Source: Candidatus Nitrosacidococcus tergens
GTDB taxonomy: Bacteria > Pseudomonadota > Gammaproteobacteria > Nitrosococcales > Nitrosococcaceae
Length of the DNA: 64,000 bases
Direction of reading: 5' to 3'
NCBI RefSeq assembly: GCF_902810445.1
Contig: NZ_LR778175.1
Span: forward strand, 1,569,001-1,633,000
Part shown: positions 7,472 through 16,559 of the stretch, in pieces
How the letters are laid out: each line of letters starts with the position of its first letter
Position numbering within the stretch: position 1 is the stretch's first letter
Made by a program: the position numbers and the translations under genes
The notes under the pieces: generated by a model
What the model was told of the DNA's origin: nothing
What the model saw: only the letters and a program-made list of their open reading frames with translations
Database searches by the model: none

Positions 7472-9360
7472 TTATAAAAAAATTATCTCTTGTTTTTGCT
7501 TTATTGCTAATAGCAACTTCTTCGACAACAGCTAATTTGTTGGACCAATTAGGGTTGGGAAAATCAGAAAAACCCCCTCTACTTAAGCCAGAACAAGCTT
7601 TTATTTATAGTCCTAAGGTAATTGATGATCATACCTTAATGGCTCAAATTAATATCGTTGAGGGTTACTATCTTTATCGGGATAAATTTGCTTTTAAAAT
7701 TTTAGATTCCCAAGGAATAGATATTACTGATATTTCCCTTCCAGAGGGAAAAACGAAAAAAGACCCTTTTATGGGGGTTGCAGAAGTTTATCCTGGTAAA
7801 ATCGAAATTCAAATTCCAATTAAACTAAATCGTCAAAATTTAGAAGCAGAAGAAATTACTTTGGAATCTTCATTTCAAGGCTGTTCTGCAATCCATGGTA
7901 TTTGCTACCCTCCGATCACAGAAAAAACACTCTTAGAGCTTCCGCTCAGTGCCAATAGAGAAATTAAGACAACCGATACAGAAAATCCTAGTTTAACTAT
8001 AGAAAAGACTTTTGATCCTACTTCTGCTTTTTCTGATCAAGATCGCATTGCTCAATCCCTATTTCATAACCAGGGTTGGTTTACATTAGTAGCTTTTTTT
8101 GGATTTGGTCTATTACTATCCTTTACTCCTTGTGTATTTCCTATGATTCCGATTTTATCTGGAATTATTGTAGGCCAAGGTAAGCATATTACTACCAAGC
8201 GTAGCTTTATATTATCTCTAGCTTATGTGCTTGCTATGGCATTAACCTATACGGTTGTTGGTGTTATTGCAGGATTGGTAGGTAATAATCTACAAGCAAC
8301 ATTTCAACATCCAGCTATTCTTATGAGTGCAAGCTTAGTTTTTGTCTTACTAGCACTTTCCATGTTTGATTTATATCAGCTACAAATGCCCCTATACATT
8401 CAAAATCGCTTAAATCTCTTAAGCCAAAAACAGAAAGGAGGAACCCTACTAGGGTCTGGATTAATGGGGTTATTTTCAGCCTTAATCGTAGGTCCTTGTG
8501 TTGCGCCACCACTTGCAGGGGCATTAATTTATATTGGAGAAAGTGGTAATGCCTTATTAGGGGGATCAGCTTTATTTTCTTTAAGTATAGGAATGGGAAC
8601 ACCTTTGCTCATTTTAGGTACTTCAGGAGGAAAATTACTGCCTAAAGCAGGACCTTGGTTGCAGCCAATTAAATACTTTTTCGGTGTATTACTACTTGTG
8701 GTTGCTATTTGGCTTTTATCTCGTATACTCCCGCACCCGCTCATTATGTTACTCTGGGGTGCGCTCTTTTTAATTAGTGCAGTATATCTTGGTGCGTTAG
8801 AAGTGCTAAAAGCTAACGTAAATGGTTGGCGTAAATTTCGTAAAGGGATAGGTCTAATTTCCTTAGTTTATGGTATTTTGCTAATTATAGGTGCAGCAAG
8901 TGGTGAAGGTACCGAATGGCAGCCATTAAAAGGCCTTACTGCCGGAATATCTGGAACAGTAATTAGCTCAAACCCTAGAGAAAGTATTCAATTTCAGTCT
9001 GTTAAGGGTATTGATGAATTACAAGTGGCTCTAGATCAGTATAAAGATCGCTATATTATACTAGATTTTTATGCAGATTGGTGTGTAGACTGCAAGCGTA
9101 TGGAGGTAACTACTTTTCAAGACCCTAAAGTAATTACCGCACTTAAAAATATAGTGCTATTACAAACTGATGTTACTGATTATGATGATAAAGATAAGGC
9201 ACTACTTAAACAATTTTCGCTTTATGGGCCACCCTCAATATTATTTTTCACCCCTACAGGTACTGAATTGAAACAATATCGGATTATTGGTATCGCATCT
9301 CCAAAACAATTTTTATCTCAATTACGACAGGTAATATATCAAACTAATCAGAAAATCTAA
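7444..9360 (+). CDS. dsbD: DsbD, thiol:disulfide interchange protein
   Basis: Inner-membrane electron conduit from cytoplasmic thioredoxin to periplasmic thiols, used in disulfide isomerisation and cytochrome c maturation. The 638 residues hold all three domains. After a signal segment comes the periplasmic N-domain with the QGCSAIHGICYPP cysteine pair; then eight membrane segments with TPCVFP and GPCVAPP cysteines; then a C-terminal thioredoxin domain with CVDC at 547-550 (more often CVAC). It overlaps cutA; the ATG at 7444 is kept because it gives a complete signal segment. It is followed after 14 bases by a thioredoxin-like gene that may receive its electrons. Confidence 0.95.
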   Translation: MDRQSIISVVIKKLSLVFALLLIATSSTTANLLDQLGLGKSEKPPLLKPEQAFIYSPKVIDDHTLMAQINIVEGYYLYRDKFAFKILDSQGIDITDISLPEGKTKKDPFMGVAEVYPGKIEIQIPIKLNRQNLEAEEITLESSFQGCSAIHGICYPPITEKTLLELPLSANREIKTTDTENPSLTIEKTFDPTSAFSDQDRIAQSLFHNQGWFTLVAFFGFGLLLSFTPCVFPMIPILSGIIVGQGKHITTKRSFILSLAYVLAMALTYTVVGVIAGLVGNNLQATFQHPAILMSASLVFVLLALSMFDLYQLQMPLYIQNRLNLLSQKQKGGTLLGSGLMGLFSALIVGPCVAPPLAGALIYIGESGNALLGGSALFSLSIGMGTPLLILGTSGGKLLPKAGPWLQPIKYFFGVLLLVVAIWLLSRILPHPLIMLLWGALFLISAVYLGALEVLKANVNGWRKFRKGIGLISLVYGILLIIGAASGEGTEWQPLKGLTAGISGTVISSNPRESIQFQSVKGIDELQVALDQYKDRYIILDFYADWCVDCKRMEVTTFQDPKVITALKNIVLLQTDVTDYDDKDKALLKQFSLYGPPSILFFTPTGTELKQYRIIGIASPKQFLSQLRQVIYQTNQKI

Positions 9361-9374
9361 AGAGAGGTTTTGTT

Positions 9375-9902
9375 TTGAATCAGATCGCACGTTGGCCGTT
9401 ACTTTTAGTAGTCGCTTTGGTCGCTGGAATTAGTGGCTATATTGTAAACCAACTACATCAAGGCAAGGAACAATCTGTTATGATAGGCACTTACCGGCCT
9501 GATTTTCAGCTACCCGATGTAAATGGAATCCAACATAATATTAGTGAATGGGATCGGCAAGTAATCATTGTAAATTTCTGGGCAACTTGGTGTCCTCCAT
9601 GTTTACGAGAAATCCCTAATTTTATTGAACTACAAAAGTCATTAGGAAACAAGGGACTCCAATTTATTGGCGTAGCTATTGATAAAATAGAATCGGTTAA
9701 ACCTTTTGTTAAAGAACATAATATTAACTACCCTATCCTTATAGATGAAGGAGCAGATGCAATCGTATCTAAAAATTACGGTAATAGTTTAGATGTAGTA
9801 CCCTATACTGTGGTTATAGATCAAAATGGAAAAATAATATATACCCATGCTGGTGAGTTAGATAAAAAAACTATTGAAGGTGTTGTATTACCCTTATTAT
9901 AA
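9375..9902 (+). CDS. TlpA/ResA-like membrane-anchored thioredoxin
   Basis: A 175-residue protein with an N-terminal membrane anchor (about residues 7-24) and a periplasmic thioredoxin fold carrying WATWCPPC, the CPPC active site. The cis-Pro loop (VVPYTVV) and AhpC/TSA-like start (YRPDFQLPDVNG) agree. The start is TTG at 9375, preceded by an AGAGAGG ribosome-binding site. It lies 14 bases after dsbD, so DsbD is the likely reductant. Probable roles are periplasmic thiol reduction or cytochrome c maturation; the substrate is not shown. Confidence 0.88.
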   Translation: MNQIARWPLLLVVALVAGISGYIVNQLHQGKEQSVMIGTYRPDFQLPDVNGIQHNISEWDRQVIIVNFWATWCPPCLREIPNFIELQKSLGNKGLQFIGVAIDKIESVKPFVKEHNINYPILIDEGADAIVSKNYGNSLDVVPYTVVIDQNGKIIYTHAGELDKKTIEGVVLPLL

Positions 9903-9961
9903 TGAGTAATCTTAATTCATAAAATCACCTCATATTTTGAGCATTTAATACTAAACCATCG

Positions 9962-10408
9962 ATGGCACAATTACTTATTCTTCACGGACCTAATCTTAAC
10001 TTATTAGGTGTTCGGGAACCTGATCACTATGGAGTAGTTACATTAGAGACGATTAATGCTTCTTTAGCCCATCAAGCAGTTAAAGCAGGTGTAGATATAG
10101 TGTGTTTTCAATCTAATGCAGAACATGAGCTAATTGAGCACATTCATAATGCAGTTAAAAAAAACACAAAATTTATTATCATTAATCCTGCTGCATTTAC
10201 CCACACTAGTGTTGCATTACGAGATTCATTACTTGCAGCTGCCATACCTTTCATTGAAGTACATATATCTAATATCTATAAACGGGAAGAATTTCGTCAC
10301 CACTCTTACTTTTCTGATATTGCAGAAGGAGTGATCAGTGGTTTAGGAGCAATGAGTTATGAGCTAGCTTTACAGGCTGCATTAACCTATATTTCCTCAA
10401 AAGTCTAA
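9962..10408 (+). CDS. aroQ: 3-dehydroquinate dehydratase, type II
   Basis: Third step of the shikimate pathway, 3-dehydroquinate to 3-dehydroshikimate. A 148-residue subunit of the dodecameric type II enzyme. It shows HGPNLNLLGVREPDHYG with the catalytic Tyr at 23, the SNAEHELIEHIH block with the catalytic His, NPAAFTHTS and EVHISNIYKREEFRHHS. Placement directly before accB and accC is typical for gammaproteobacteria. It is intact. Confidence 0.96.
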   Translation: MAQLLILHGPNLNLLGVREPDHYGVVTLETINASLAHQAVKAGVDIVCFQSNAEHELIEHIHNAVKKNTKFIIINPAAFTHTSVALRDSLLAAAIPFIEVHISNIYKREEFRHHSYFSDIAEGVISGLGAMSYELALQAALTYISSKV

Positions 10409-10440
10409 AAACTAATGCCTCTACATACTAAGAAAAGATT

Positions 10441-10893
10441 ATGGATATAAAGAAGCTGAGAAAGCTAATTGAGTTATTTGACTCTTCTAATATTAGTGAG
10501 CTAGAAATTCATGAAGGAGAAGAGTCAGTTCGGATTAGTAAACATAGTGCGGTAATCCCTTCTGCACTACCGCCTGTTGTATCAGCTCACCCTCCTGCTT
10601 TAGAAGCGTCTCATTTAAATGAAGAAATAAGTTCGAAAAAAGAGGAAAGCTTACCTGAAGGGCATGTCATTAAATCTCCCATGGTAGGTACACTATATCG
10701 TTCTGCAACTCCTGGAGCAAATCCTTTTGTAGAAATAGGTTATCAAGTTTCATCCGGTGATGTGTTATGTATCATTGAAGCGATGAAGATGTTTAATCAG
10801 ATCGAAGCAGATAAATCAGGTACAGTAGTTGCTATCCTTGTAGAAAATGGTCAGCCTATCGAGTATGGTCAACCCTTATTTATTATAAAATAG
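10441..10893 (+). CDS. accB: AccB, biotin carboxyl carrier protein
   Basis: Biotin carrier subunit of acetyl-CoA carboxylase. The 150 residues have the N-terminal helix (DIKKLRKLIELFDSS), a Pro/Ala/Glu-rich linker (about 40-70) and the C-terminal biotinyl domain with EAMKMFNQI, whose Lys is biotinylated. It is 4 bases upstream of accC, so the two are cotranscribed and probably translationally coupled. Confidence 0.96.
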   Translation: MDIKKLRKLIELFDSSNISELEIHEGEESVRISKHSAVIPSALPPVVSAHPPALEASHLNEEISSKKEESLPEGHVIKSPMVGTLYRSATPGANPFVEIGYQVSSGDVLCIIEAMKMFNQIEADKSGTVVAILVENGQPIEYGQPLFIIK

Positions 10894-10897
10894 CCTA

Positions 10898-12238
10898 ATG
10901 ATTGATAAGGTTGTTATTGCTAATCGTGGTGAGATTGCGTTGCGAGTACTCCGGGCTTGTCGAGAGTTAGGCATTAAAACAGTTGCAGTTCACTCTGAGG
11001 CAGATCGAGAGCTTACTCATGTATTACTTGCTGATGAGACTGTATGTATTGGACCAGCAGCTTCTGCTCAAAGTTACCTAAATATACCAGCTGTTATCAG
11101 TGCAGCGGAAGTTACAGACACTACTGCTATTCATCCCGGTTATGGGTTTCTTTCTGAAAATGCTGATTTTGCCGAGCGGGTTGAACAAAGTGGTTTTGTC
11201 TTCATTGGTCCTCGTCCTGAAACTATCCGGCTCATGGGAGATAAGGTTTCTGCAATAAAAGCGATGAAATCTTCTGGAGTGCCCTGTGTACCTGGATCTG
11301 AAGGACCGCTCAGAGATGATAATAAAGAAAATCTTACCTTTGCCAGAGAAATTGGTTATCCAGTTATTATTAAGGCCTCTGGTGGCGGTGGGGGTCGAGG
11401 AATGCGCGTTGTTCATTCAGAAGCACATTTACTCAGTGCTATTTCTTTAACCAAAGCTGAAGCAGGGGCTGCTTTTGGCAATGATATGGTCTATATGGAG
11501 AAGTATTTAGAAAATCCTCGTCATGTGGAATTTCAAGTACTCGCTGACTCCTATGGAAATGTAATCCATCTTGGGGAACGGGATTGCTCTATGCAACGCC
11601 GTCATCAAAAAGTTATTGAAGAAGCACCAGCCCCTGGTATTACCGAAGAACAACGACAACAAATGGGAGCAATTTGTGTAGAGGCTTGTTTAAGAATTGG
11701 TTATCGAGGTGCAGGCACTTTTGAATTCCTCTACCAAGATGGACAGTTTTATTTTATAGAGATGAATACCCGGGTACAGGTTGAACACCCAATCACTGAA
11801 ATGATTACTGGCGTAGATATTGTTCGAGAACAACTTAGAATAGCAGCAGGAGAGAAGTTAAACTATTCCCAAAAAGATATCAAAATCCATGGTCATGCTA
11901 TTGAATGCCGTATTAATGCAGAGGATCCAAGAAGTTTTATTCCTAGCCCAGGCGAAGTCACTATGTATCATGCTCCCGGCGGACCTGGAATTAGAGTAGA
12001 TTCTCACTTATATACAGGCTATACCGTCCCTCCATATTATGATTCGCTGATTGGTAAGCTAATTGCCCACGGTGAAACAAGAGAAATAGCAATTAGCAGA
12101 ATGCAAATGGCTTTTATAGAATTGATTATTGAAGGGATAAAATGTAATGCACCACTCCATCAAGAAATTTTAAAAAATGGAAATTTTAAAGTAGGTGGTA
12201 CTAATATTCACTATTTAGAGAATATGCTTGGAATGTAA
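10898..12238 (+). CDS. accC: AccC, biotin carboxylase
   Basis: ATP-dependent carboxylation of biotin on AccB, the first half-reaction of fatty-acid synthesis. The 446 residues match the E. coli length (449). Visible are the N-terminal KVVIANRGEIALRV, the glycine-rich ATP loop GGGGRGMR, the HVEFQVLAD strand, ERDCSMQRRHQKVIEEAPAP and MNTRVQVEHPITEMITG with the active-site residues. It sits in the aroQ-accB-accC-prmA run. It is intact. Confidence 0.97.
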   Translation: MIDKVVIANRGEIALRVLRACRELGIKTVAVHSEADRELTHVLLADETVCIGPAASAQSYLNIPAVISAAEVTDTTAIHPGYGFLSENADFAERVEQSGFVFIGPRPETIRLMGDKVSAIKAMKSSGVPCVPGSEGPLRDDNKENLTFAREIGYPVIIKASGGGGGRGMRVVHSEAHLLSAISLTKAEAGAAFGNDMVYMEKYLENPRHVEFQVLADSYGNVIHLGERDCSMQRRHQKVIEEAPAPGITEEQRQQMGAICVEACLRIGYRGAGTFEFLYQDGQFYFIEMNTRVQVEHPITEMITGVDIVREQLRIAAGEKLNYSQKDIKIHGHAIECRINAEDPRSFIPSPGEVTMYHAPGGPGIRVDSHLYTGYTVPPYYDSLIGKLIAHGETREIAISRMQMAFIELIIEGIKCNAPLHQEILKNGNFKVGGTNIHYLENMLGM

Positions 12239-12246
12239 GTGTTTTT

Positions 12247-13122
12247 ATGCCATGGCTGGAAATTCAATTTAGAGAGGATTCCCATAAGGCACAGCAATTA
12301 GCAGATGCTTTAAGCGAGGTAGGTGCTGTAGCAGTTACTCTAACAGATGCGATAGAGCAGCCTATATTTGAGCCCCCACTTGGGGATATACCTTTATGGG
12401 CACTAACTTATATTAATGCTCTATTCCCTATTGGTACTGATCTGAATTTAGTATTAACCCATTTAAAACAAATTATCTCTTTCCCCTTACCTGTATATCA
12501 ATCTAAAATCTTAGAGGATCAAAATTGGGATCAAGTATGGAGGGAGAATTTTAAACCTTTACGCTTTGGGCAACAGCTTTGGGTCTGCCCAAGTTGGCTG
12601 CCTATTCCAGAACCAGAGGCTATTAATATTATACTAGATCCAGGACTTGCTTTTGGTACAGGATCCCATCCTACTACAGCACTTTGCTTAGAATGGCTAG
12701 CTTCTACAGATATTAATCAGAAAAATATAATTGATTACGGATGTGGATCGGGAATTTTAGCAATTGCTGCTTTAAAACTAGGAGTAACTACTGCAATTGG
12801 TATAGATCATGATCCACAAGCATTACTAGCTGCTCAAGAAAATGCTACTCGCAATGGTGCAGATACTCACTTACAAGTTCTATTACCTTCGGAATCAATA
12901 ACAATCAAAACTGATTTTTTAATAGCAAATATATTGCTTGCTCCTCTCGTAGAACTTGCCCCTAAATTTGCTCAACTTATTGTTCCTAAAGGTACACTTA
13001 TCTTATCGGGAATTCTCCAATCTCAAATAAAATCTATCGTTCAAACTTATAATACTTGGTTTTCATTTGATCCCCCTTCTCTTAAGGAAGATTGGGCTTT
13101 ATTGGTAGGACATCGTTTGTAA
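12247..13122 (+). CDS. prmA: PrmA, ribosomal protein L11 methyltransferase
   Basis: Trimethylates ribosomal protein L11. The 291 residues have the N-terminal L11-binding domain (PWLEIQFRED to about 60), the DPGLAFGTGSHPTT signature and the SAM motif DYGCGSGILAIAA, then the catalytic NILLAPL. It begins 8 bases after accC, continuing the operon. In Pseudomonas relatives dusB and fis lie between prmA and purH; here purH follows after 32 bases. Confidence 0.95.
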   Translation: MPWLEIQFREDSHKAQQLADALSEVGAVAVTLTDAIEQPIFEPPLGDIPLWALTYINALFPIGTDLNLVLTHLKQIISFPLPVYQSKILEDQNWDQVWRENFKPLRFGQQLWVCPSWLPIPEPEAINIILDPGLAFGTGSHPTTALCLEWLASTDINQKNIIDYGCGSGILAIAALKLGVTTAIGIDHDPQALLAAQENATRNGADTHLQVLLPSESITIKTDFLIANILLAPLVELAPKFAQLIVPKGTLILSGILQSQIKSIVQTYNTWFSFDPPSLKEDWALLVGHRL

Positions 13123-13154
13123 TTAAAATATATTAAATCTAAGTAGGAAAATAA

Positions 13155-14729
13155 ATGGAGTTACCAATTAAGCGTGCACTCATTAGCGTTTCAGATAAAT
13201 CAGGCGTTGTTGAATTTGTACGTCAGCTACATAACAAAGGAATTGATATTCTATCTACTGGAGGAACAGCTGCATTACTTAGAAAACATGATATTTCAGT
13301 AACTGAAATTTCAGACTATACTCATTTTCCTGAAATTATGGATGGGAGAGTAAAAACACTGCATCCTAGGATTTATGGAGGAATTTTAGGTCGTAGATCT
13401 TTAGATGATGCAGTCATGGCACAGCACGAAATTCAGCCTATTGATTTAGTAGTAGTAAATTTATACCCTTTTACCCAAGTGGCTGCTGATCCTAATGCTA
13501 TGCTTACTACAATTATTGAAAATATTGATATTGGTGGTCCAGCCATGTTGAGGGCAGCTGCCAAAAATTATGAATCAGTGACTGTTATTTCAGATTCAGC
13601 AGATTATGACAGGATATTAACTGAAATGAATCAAAACAATAATATTGTGTCTGCTACTACCCGATTTGATCTTGCAATAAAGGGTTTTGCGCATACTGCA
13701 AATTATGATGCCGTTATTTCAAACTATTTAGGATCTTTAAATAGAAAAGAAGAAGAAAAGCTGGTAGATCTCCCCTCATGCTACACGATTCAATTAAAAA
13801 AGAAGCAAGATCTACGCTATGGAGAAAATCCTCATCAGCGGGCAGGGTTTTATATAGAATCCTCTCTTGCAAAAGGAATAATCGCTTCTGCTCAGCAGTT
13901 GCAAGGAAAAGAATTGTCCTTTAATAATATCACAGATACAGATACTGCTTTAGAGTGTGTAAAATCATTTAACGATCAACCTACCTGTGTGATTGTAAAG
14001 CATGCTAACCCCTGTGGAGTAGCTACTGGATCTTCTTTAAAAGAAGCTTATGAAAGAGCTTATCATGCAGATCCCGTTTCTGCTTTTGGGGGAATTATTG
14101 CATTTAACCAATCCTTAGATGGGGATACAGCAAGAACTATTACAGAGCAGCAATTTGTTGAAGTAATTATTGCTCCAACTGTTGAAGAAAGTGCTCAAAG
14201 AGTATTAGCAGCTAAATCTAATATACGGATATTAGCGAGTGGGAACTGGTCACATCAAAGTATTTCTTTAGATTTTAAGCGAGTTATGGGTGGTTTACTT
14301 ATCCAAAACCAAGATATTGTCTCAATTTCTTTAGAAAACTGTCATACAGTTACAAACCGTATACCTACTCCTAATGAAGTTAAAGATTTATTATTTGCTT
14401 GGAAAGTAGTGAAATTTGTTAAATCCAATGCTATTGTCTATGCTAAAGAAGGCCAAACGATTGGTATAGGTGCAGGACAAACTAGCCGAGTGATGAGTAG
14501 TCAAATTGCAGGGCTTAAAGCAAAAGAATCAGGTTTTACCATATCAGGATCTATATTAGCGTCGGATGCTTTTTTTCCATTTCGAGACGGACTAGATACA
14601 GCTGCAGAATTAGGTATTCGTGCCGTAATTCAGCCAGGTGGCTCTAAACGAGACGATGAAGTTATTGCTGCAGCCAATGAGCATGATATTGCGATGATAT
14701 TCACTGGGATTCGTCATTTTCGCCATTAG
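13155..14729 (+). CDS. purH: PurH, bifunctional AICAR transformylase / IMP cyclohydrolase
   Basis: Last two steps of IMP synthesis. The 524 residues (E. coli 529) contain an N-terminal IMP cyclohydrolase domain with SDKSGVVEF, STGGTAALLR and DGRVKTLHPRIYGGIL. The C-terminal transformylase domain has the KHANPCG block with the catalytic Lys-His and DAFFPFRDG near the end. The usual downstream partner purD is absent; argC follows. It is intact. Confidence 0.96.
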   Translation: MELPIKRALISVSDKSGVVEFVRQLHNKGIDILSTGGTAALLRKHDISVTEISDYTHFPEIMDGRVKTLHPRIYGGILGRRSLDDAVMAQHEIQPIDLVVVNLYPFTQVAADPNAMLTTIIENIDIGGPAMLRAAAKNYESVTVISDSADYDRILTEMNQNNNIVSATTRFDLAIKGFAHTANYDAVISNYLGSLNRKEEEKLVDLPSCYTIQLKKKQDLRYGENPHQRAGFYIESSLAKGIIASAQQLQGKELSFNNITDTDTALECVKSFNDQPTCVIVKHANPCGVATGSSLKEAYERAYHADPVSAFGGIIAFNQSLDGDTARTITEQQFVEVIIAPTVEESAQRVLAAKSNIRILASGNWSHQSISLDFKRVMGGLLIQNQDIVSISLENCHTVTNRIPTPNEVKDLLFAWKVVKFVKSNAIVYAKEGQTIGIGAGQTSRVMSSQIAGLKAKESGFTISGSILASDAFFPFRDGLDTAAELGIRAVIQPGGSKRDDEVIAAANEHDIAMIFTGIRHFRH

Positions 14730-14792
14730 GTATTATCTTAGATAGAAGTAGAATATTTCTCATTACATAAGAGGATTATAAAATATAATTTT

Positions 14793-15827
14793 ATGATTAA
14801 AGTAGGAATTGTTGGTGGAACTGGGTATACTGGTATCGAGTTATTGCGAATTCTTGCTTTTCACCCTCAGGTAGAGATCACAGTAATTACCTCTCGTAGT
14901 CAGACTGGTACTAAAGTAAGCGATCTCTTCTCGAATCTACGTGGTCATCTAGAGTTATCTTTTACAAATCTAACCCCTAAATTATTAGCTGATCAGTGCG
15001 AAGTAGTATTTTTTGCAACTCCCCATGGAGTAGCTATGGATACTGTAGCAGAATTACTATCCTACGGTACTCGAGTTATTGATCTTTCTGCCGATTTTCG
15101 ACTCTCAGATCCTGCTTTATGGGAGCGCTGGTATGGTCAGCCACATACTGCTCCAGATCTATTGTCAGAAGCAGTATATGGATTGCCTGAAATTAATAAA
15201 AACAAAATATCTAAAGCACGATTAGTTGCCTGTCCCGGTTGTTATCCTACCACTGTCCAACTTGGGTTTTTGCCCTTATTAGAAGAAAATATTATTGAAC
15301 TAACCACACTGATTGCAGATGCTAAATCAGGAGTCAGTGGTGCAGGGCGCAAAGCAGCGATAGGAACTTCTCTTTGTGAAGCCAGTGAAAACTTTAAGGC
15401 TTATAGCGTAGCAGGTCATCGGCATCATCCAGAAATTGTTCAAGGACTTTCTCAAGTCTGCGATACTGCAATTAATCTAACTTTTGTACCTCACTTAGTG
15501 CCTATGATTAGGGGTATTCATGCTACGTTATATGCTCAGCTTAAGAAAGAAGTAGATGTGCAGGCTCTTTTTGAACTGCGTTATACAAATAGCCCTTTTG
15601 TAGATATACTACCTCCTAATAGCCACCCGGAAACTCGTAGTGTACGAGGTAGTAATATGTGTCGTATTGCAGTACATCGCCCTTCAAAGGAAGATAATAG
15701 AATCGTAATTCTATCTGTAACCGACAATTTAGTAAAAGGTGCTTCAGGACAAGCCGTTCAAAATATGAATTTAATGTTTGATTTACCGGAAACTACTGGA
15801 TTGACTGGCATCAGTTTAATGCCGTAG
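14793..15827 (+). CDS. argC: ArgC, N-acetyl-gamma-glutamyl-phosphate reductase
   Basis: NADPH-dependent third step of arginine synthesis. The 344 residues show the Rossmann GGTGYTGIELLRIL at the N-terminus, VACPGCYPTTVQ with the catalytic Cys, and GVSGAGR and HRHHPEI, the second carrying the catalytic His. It lies immediately before an ErpA-like gene, an arrangement common in gammaproteobacteria. It is intact. Confidence 0.95.
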   Translation: MIKVGIVGGTGYTGIELLRILAFHPQVEITVITSRSQTGTKVSDLFSNLRGHLELSFTNLTPKLLADQCEVVFFATPHGVAMDTVAELLSYGTRVIDLSADFRLSDPALWERWYGQPHTAPDLLSEAVYGLPEINKNKISKARLVACPGCYPTTVQLGFLPLLEENIIELTTLIADAKSGVSGAGRKAAIGTSLCEASENFKAYSVAGHRHHPEIVQGLSQVCDTAINLTFVPHLVPMIRGIHATLYAQLKKEVDVQALFELRYTNSPFVDILPPNSHPETRSVRGSNMCRIAVHRPSKEDNRIVILSVTDNLVKGASGQAVQNMNLMFDLPETTGLTGISLMP

Positions 15828-15868
15828 TTAATAATTTATTGGAATTAAAAACTAGATTACTAAAAACT

Positions 15869-16210
15869 ATGGATTTATCAGTTTCAAATATAAAACTCTC
15901 TGATGCTGTTGTTGATAAGATGAAAGATCTAATCGCAGAGGCAAATAACAAAGATCTTATGCTTCGGGTACTGATTACTAGTCATGGCTGTTCAGATTTA
16001 AAATATAGCTTTACTCTAGATGATCACCTCCATCAGGAGGATATGCAAATAGAAAGTAAAGGGGTAAAGCTTATTTTTGATCCTTCAAATTACCCTTATC
16101 TCCAGGGGGCAGAAATAGATTATATTAATAACTCAAAAGAAGCTAAATTTATCATCCATAATCTTAATGATACGAGTACTTGTGCCTGTGGTACCTCACT
16201 TCCTCTCTAG
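15869..16210 (+). CDS. erpA: ErpA-like A-type iron-sulfur carrier, divergent
   Basis: Carrier that delivers Fe-S clusters to apoproteins. Starting at the ATG at 15869 gives 113 residues, matching E. coli ErpA (114); an upstream in-frame TTG at 15839 would add 10 residues with no family support. The fold order is conserved (LSDAVVDKMKDLI, LMLRVLIT, VKLIFDPSNYPYLQGAEIDY). The three ligand cysteines are present: HGCS, then the CxC of CACGTS near the end. The residues after the first Cys read DLKYSF instead of the usual GF(Q/K)YGF, and NLND replaces NPNA. It follows argC and precedes a [2Fe-2S] ferredoxin. Either ErpA or a close A-type paralogue. Confidence 0.85.
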   Translation: MDLSVSNIKLSDAVVDKMKDLIAEANNKDLMLRVLITSHGCSDLKYSFTLDDHLHQEDMQIESKGVKLIFDPSNYPYLQGAEIDYINNSKEAKFIIHNLNDTSTCACGTSLPL

Positions 16211-16223
16211 GTAAGTCTAGCTC

Positions 16224-16538
16224 ATGAATATGCCCTATTATCGCTATCATGTATTTTTTTGCACTAATCAAAGGGGTAATGAGCGGATCTGCTGTCAAAA
16301 TCACAATTCTTTAACTTTACGCAACTATGCTAAAGAGCAGGTAAAAAACTTAGGATTAGCAAAGCAAAGACAAGCCCGAATTAATATTTCTGGTTGCCTT
16401 AATCGATGTGCTGAAGGTCCTATTATTGTGGTATACCCAGAAGGAGTATGGTACACTTATAATAGCCGACAGGATATAGATGAGATTATCAATGAACATC
16501 TCATTCATGGACGGGCTGTTGAGCGTTTACGAATTTAA
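16224..16538 (+). CDS. Thioredoxin-like [2Fe-2S] ferredoxin
   Basis: A 104-residue soluble ferredoxin of the thioredoxin-like (Shethna) class. The ligand cysteines are arranged as FFCTNQRGNERICC (Cys 13 and 23/24) and SGCLNRCAEGP (Cys 57 and 61), followed by VVYPEGVWY, a typical signature. It follows the A-type carrier by 13 bases, suggesting cluster supply and use in one transcript. Its redox partner is unknown. Confidence 0.88.
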   Translation: MNMPYYRYHVFFCTNQRGNERICCQNHNSLTLRNYAKEQVKNLGLAKQRQARINISGCLNRCAEGPIIVVYPEGVWYTYNSRQDIDEIINEHLIHGRAVERLRI

Positions 16539-16559
16539 TTTCTCTTAGTATAGATTGGT

